NCBI GenBank assembly: GCA_937890875.1
Contig: CALAEB010000195.1
Coordinates: forward strand, 1 to 5,536
DNA: 5,536 nucleotides
Source: an uncultured Anaerolineaceae bacterium
GTDB lineage: Bacteria; Chloroflexota; Anaerolineae; Anaerolineales; Anaerolineaceae
Direction of reading: 5' to 3'
A program made the translations under genes and the position numbers. Position 1 is the first letter of the stretch, and each line of letters starts with the position of its first letter. Below, in pieces: positions 5,391 to 5,536 of the stretch. The notes below the pieces were generated by a model. That model was not told where the DNA came from. It saw nothing but the letters and a program-made list of their open reading frames with translations, and made no database searches.

Positions 5391-5425
5391 AAAAAAAGGC
5401 AAACCTGCCGGATGGAAAAGGCAGG
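5391..5425 (-). terminator. Hairpin with T7 run, possible second terminator or leader attenuator
   Basis: On the minus strand CCTGCC (5425-5420) pairs with GGCAGG (5409-5404), and seven T follow at 5397-5391 after six bases. A competing 4-bp hairpin, GGCA (5409-5406) with TGCC (5401-5398), sits directly against the T-run. It lies 76 nt past the terminator at the right edge and about 270 nt before the membrane protein start. It may be a backup terminator; alternative pairing makes an attenuator conceivable. Confidence 0.35.
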
Positions 5426-5500
5426 GCTTATAAAATTGTGCCGGTCATTGATTTCGGGAGATTTCAAAATAACAAAATCTTTAACCAAATCCCCGATTAT

Positions 5501-5533
5501 AAAAAAAGGCGCCGCAGTTCCAAGCGCGGCGCC
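5501..5533 (-). terminator. Strong intrinsic terminator of a minus-strand gene beyond the right edge
   Basis: GGCGCCGC (5533-5526) and GCGGCGCC (5515-5508) form a perfect 8-bp GC stem with a 10-nt loop, followed immediately by seven T (5507-5501) on the minus strand. The upstream gene it serves lies outside the window. It also separates that gene's transcript from the membrane protein gene. Confidence 0.82.
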
Positions 5534-5536
5534 CTC

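Larger units (their letters stand above)
5123..5500. other. AT-rich intergenic stretch upstream of the membrane protein gene
   Basis: No recognisable gene. It holds four TTCGAA palindromes (5185-5190, 5205-5210, 5298-5303, 5379-5384). Small hairpins lie at 5160-5177 (CACA-GAC with GTCTGTG, one bulge), 5218-5236 (AGAAAAT with ATTTTCT) and 5270-5286 (GCAAAA with TTTTGC). Two plus-strand frames stay open from about 5331-5339 to the window edge, but neither gives a recognisable protein and both run through the minus-strand terminator. Confidence 0.45.

Noticed and set aside
5339..5536. Plus-strand frames open to the right edge
   Set aside because: Two frames are open at once in AT-rich DNA, neither recognisable, and both run through the A-run and stem of a strong minus-strand terminator.
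1..5536. CRISPR array, tRNA, rRNA, transposase or toxin-antitoxin genes
   Set aside because: Looked for on both strands; no regular spacer repeats, no tRNA-like cloverleaf with conserved arms, and no matching protein motifs.

Overview
The window reads as ordinary bacterial chromosome of medium GC content, with gene bodies richer in GC and AT-rich gaps between them. Genes start with ATG or TTG. TAA, TAG and TGA all serve as terminal stops, so there is no sign of a reassigned stop codon. The organism cannot be named from this sequence. The middle gene carries membrane-glycosyltransferase motifs that I associate with Chloroflexota (Anaerolineae) and similar environmental bacteria, and a GTAGGGGCG-type hairpin repeat lies near the left end. 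I treat a Chloroflexota-like source as a weak guess.

Layout: (1) Positions 1-94, minus strand: the first 31 codons of an unrecognised protein that starts with TTG behind a strong ribosome binding site and runs off the left edge. (2) Positions 95-674: no recognisable gene, but a nested three-stem palindrome (201-280) and then the promoter and leader of the next gene. (3) Positions 675-1094, plus strand: a clear YjbQ/UPF0047 gene. (4) Positions 1095-1227: a convergent gap with a weak hairpin behind yjbQ and a strong terminator for the opposite strand. (5) Positions 1228-2982, minus strand: one continuous reading frame for a GH51 (alpha-L-arabinofuranosidase-like) protein, cut by a single in-frame TAA at 2506-2508. 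The fold-defining parts are well preserved, but both catalytic glutamates are replaced. (6) Positions 2983-3253: a structured gap with a 29-bp inverted repeat enclosing 123 bp. (7) Positions 3254-5122, minus strand: a 622-residue polytopic membrane protein of the GT-C/PMT glycosyltransferase type. (8) Positions 5123-5536: an AT-rich upstream region ending in a perfect intrinsic terminator for another minus-strand gene beyond the right edge.

The two large minus-strand genes lie in the same direction and both look carbohydrate-related, but 271 bp of structured DNA separates them and simple co-transcription is not shown. yjbQ is a separate unit facing them. The points most worth a second look are the GH51-like protein with its active site replaced and a stop in the middle, the inverted-repeat element upstream of it, and the concentration of the palindrome TTCGAA in the intergenic DNA.
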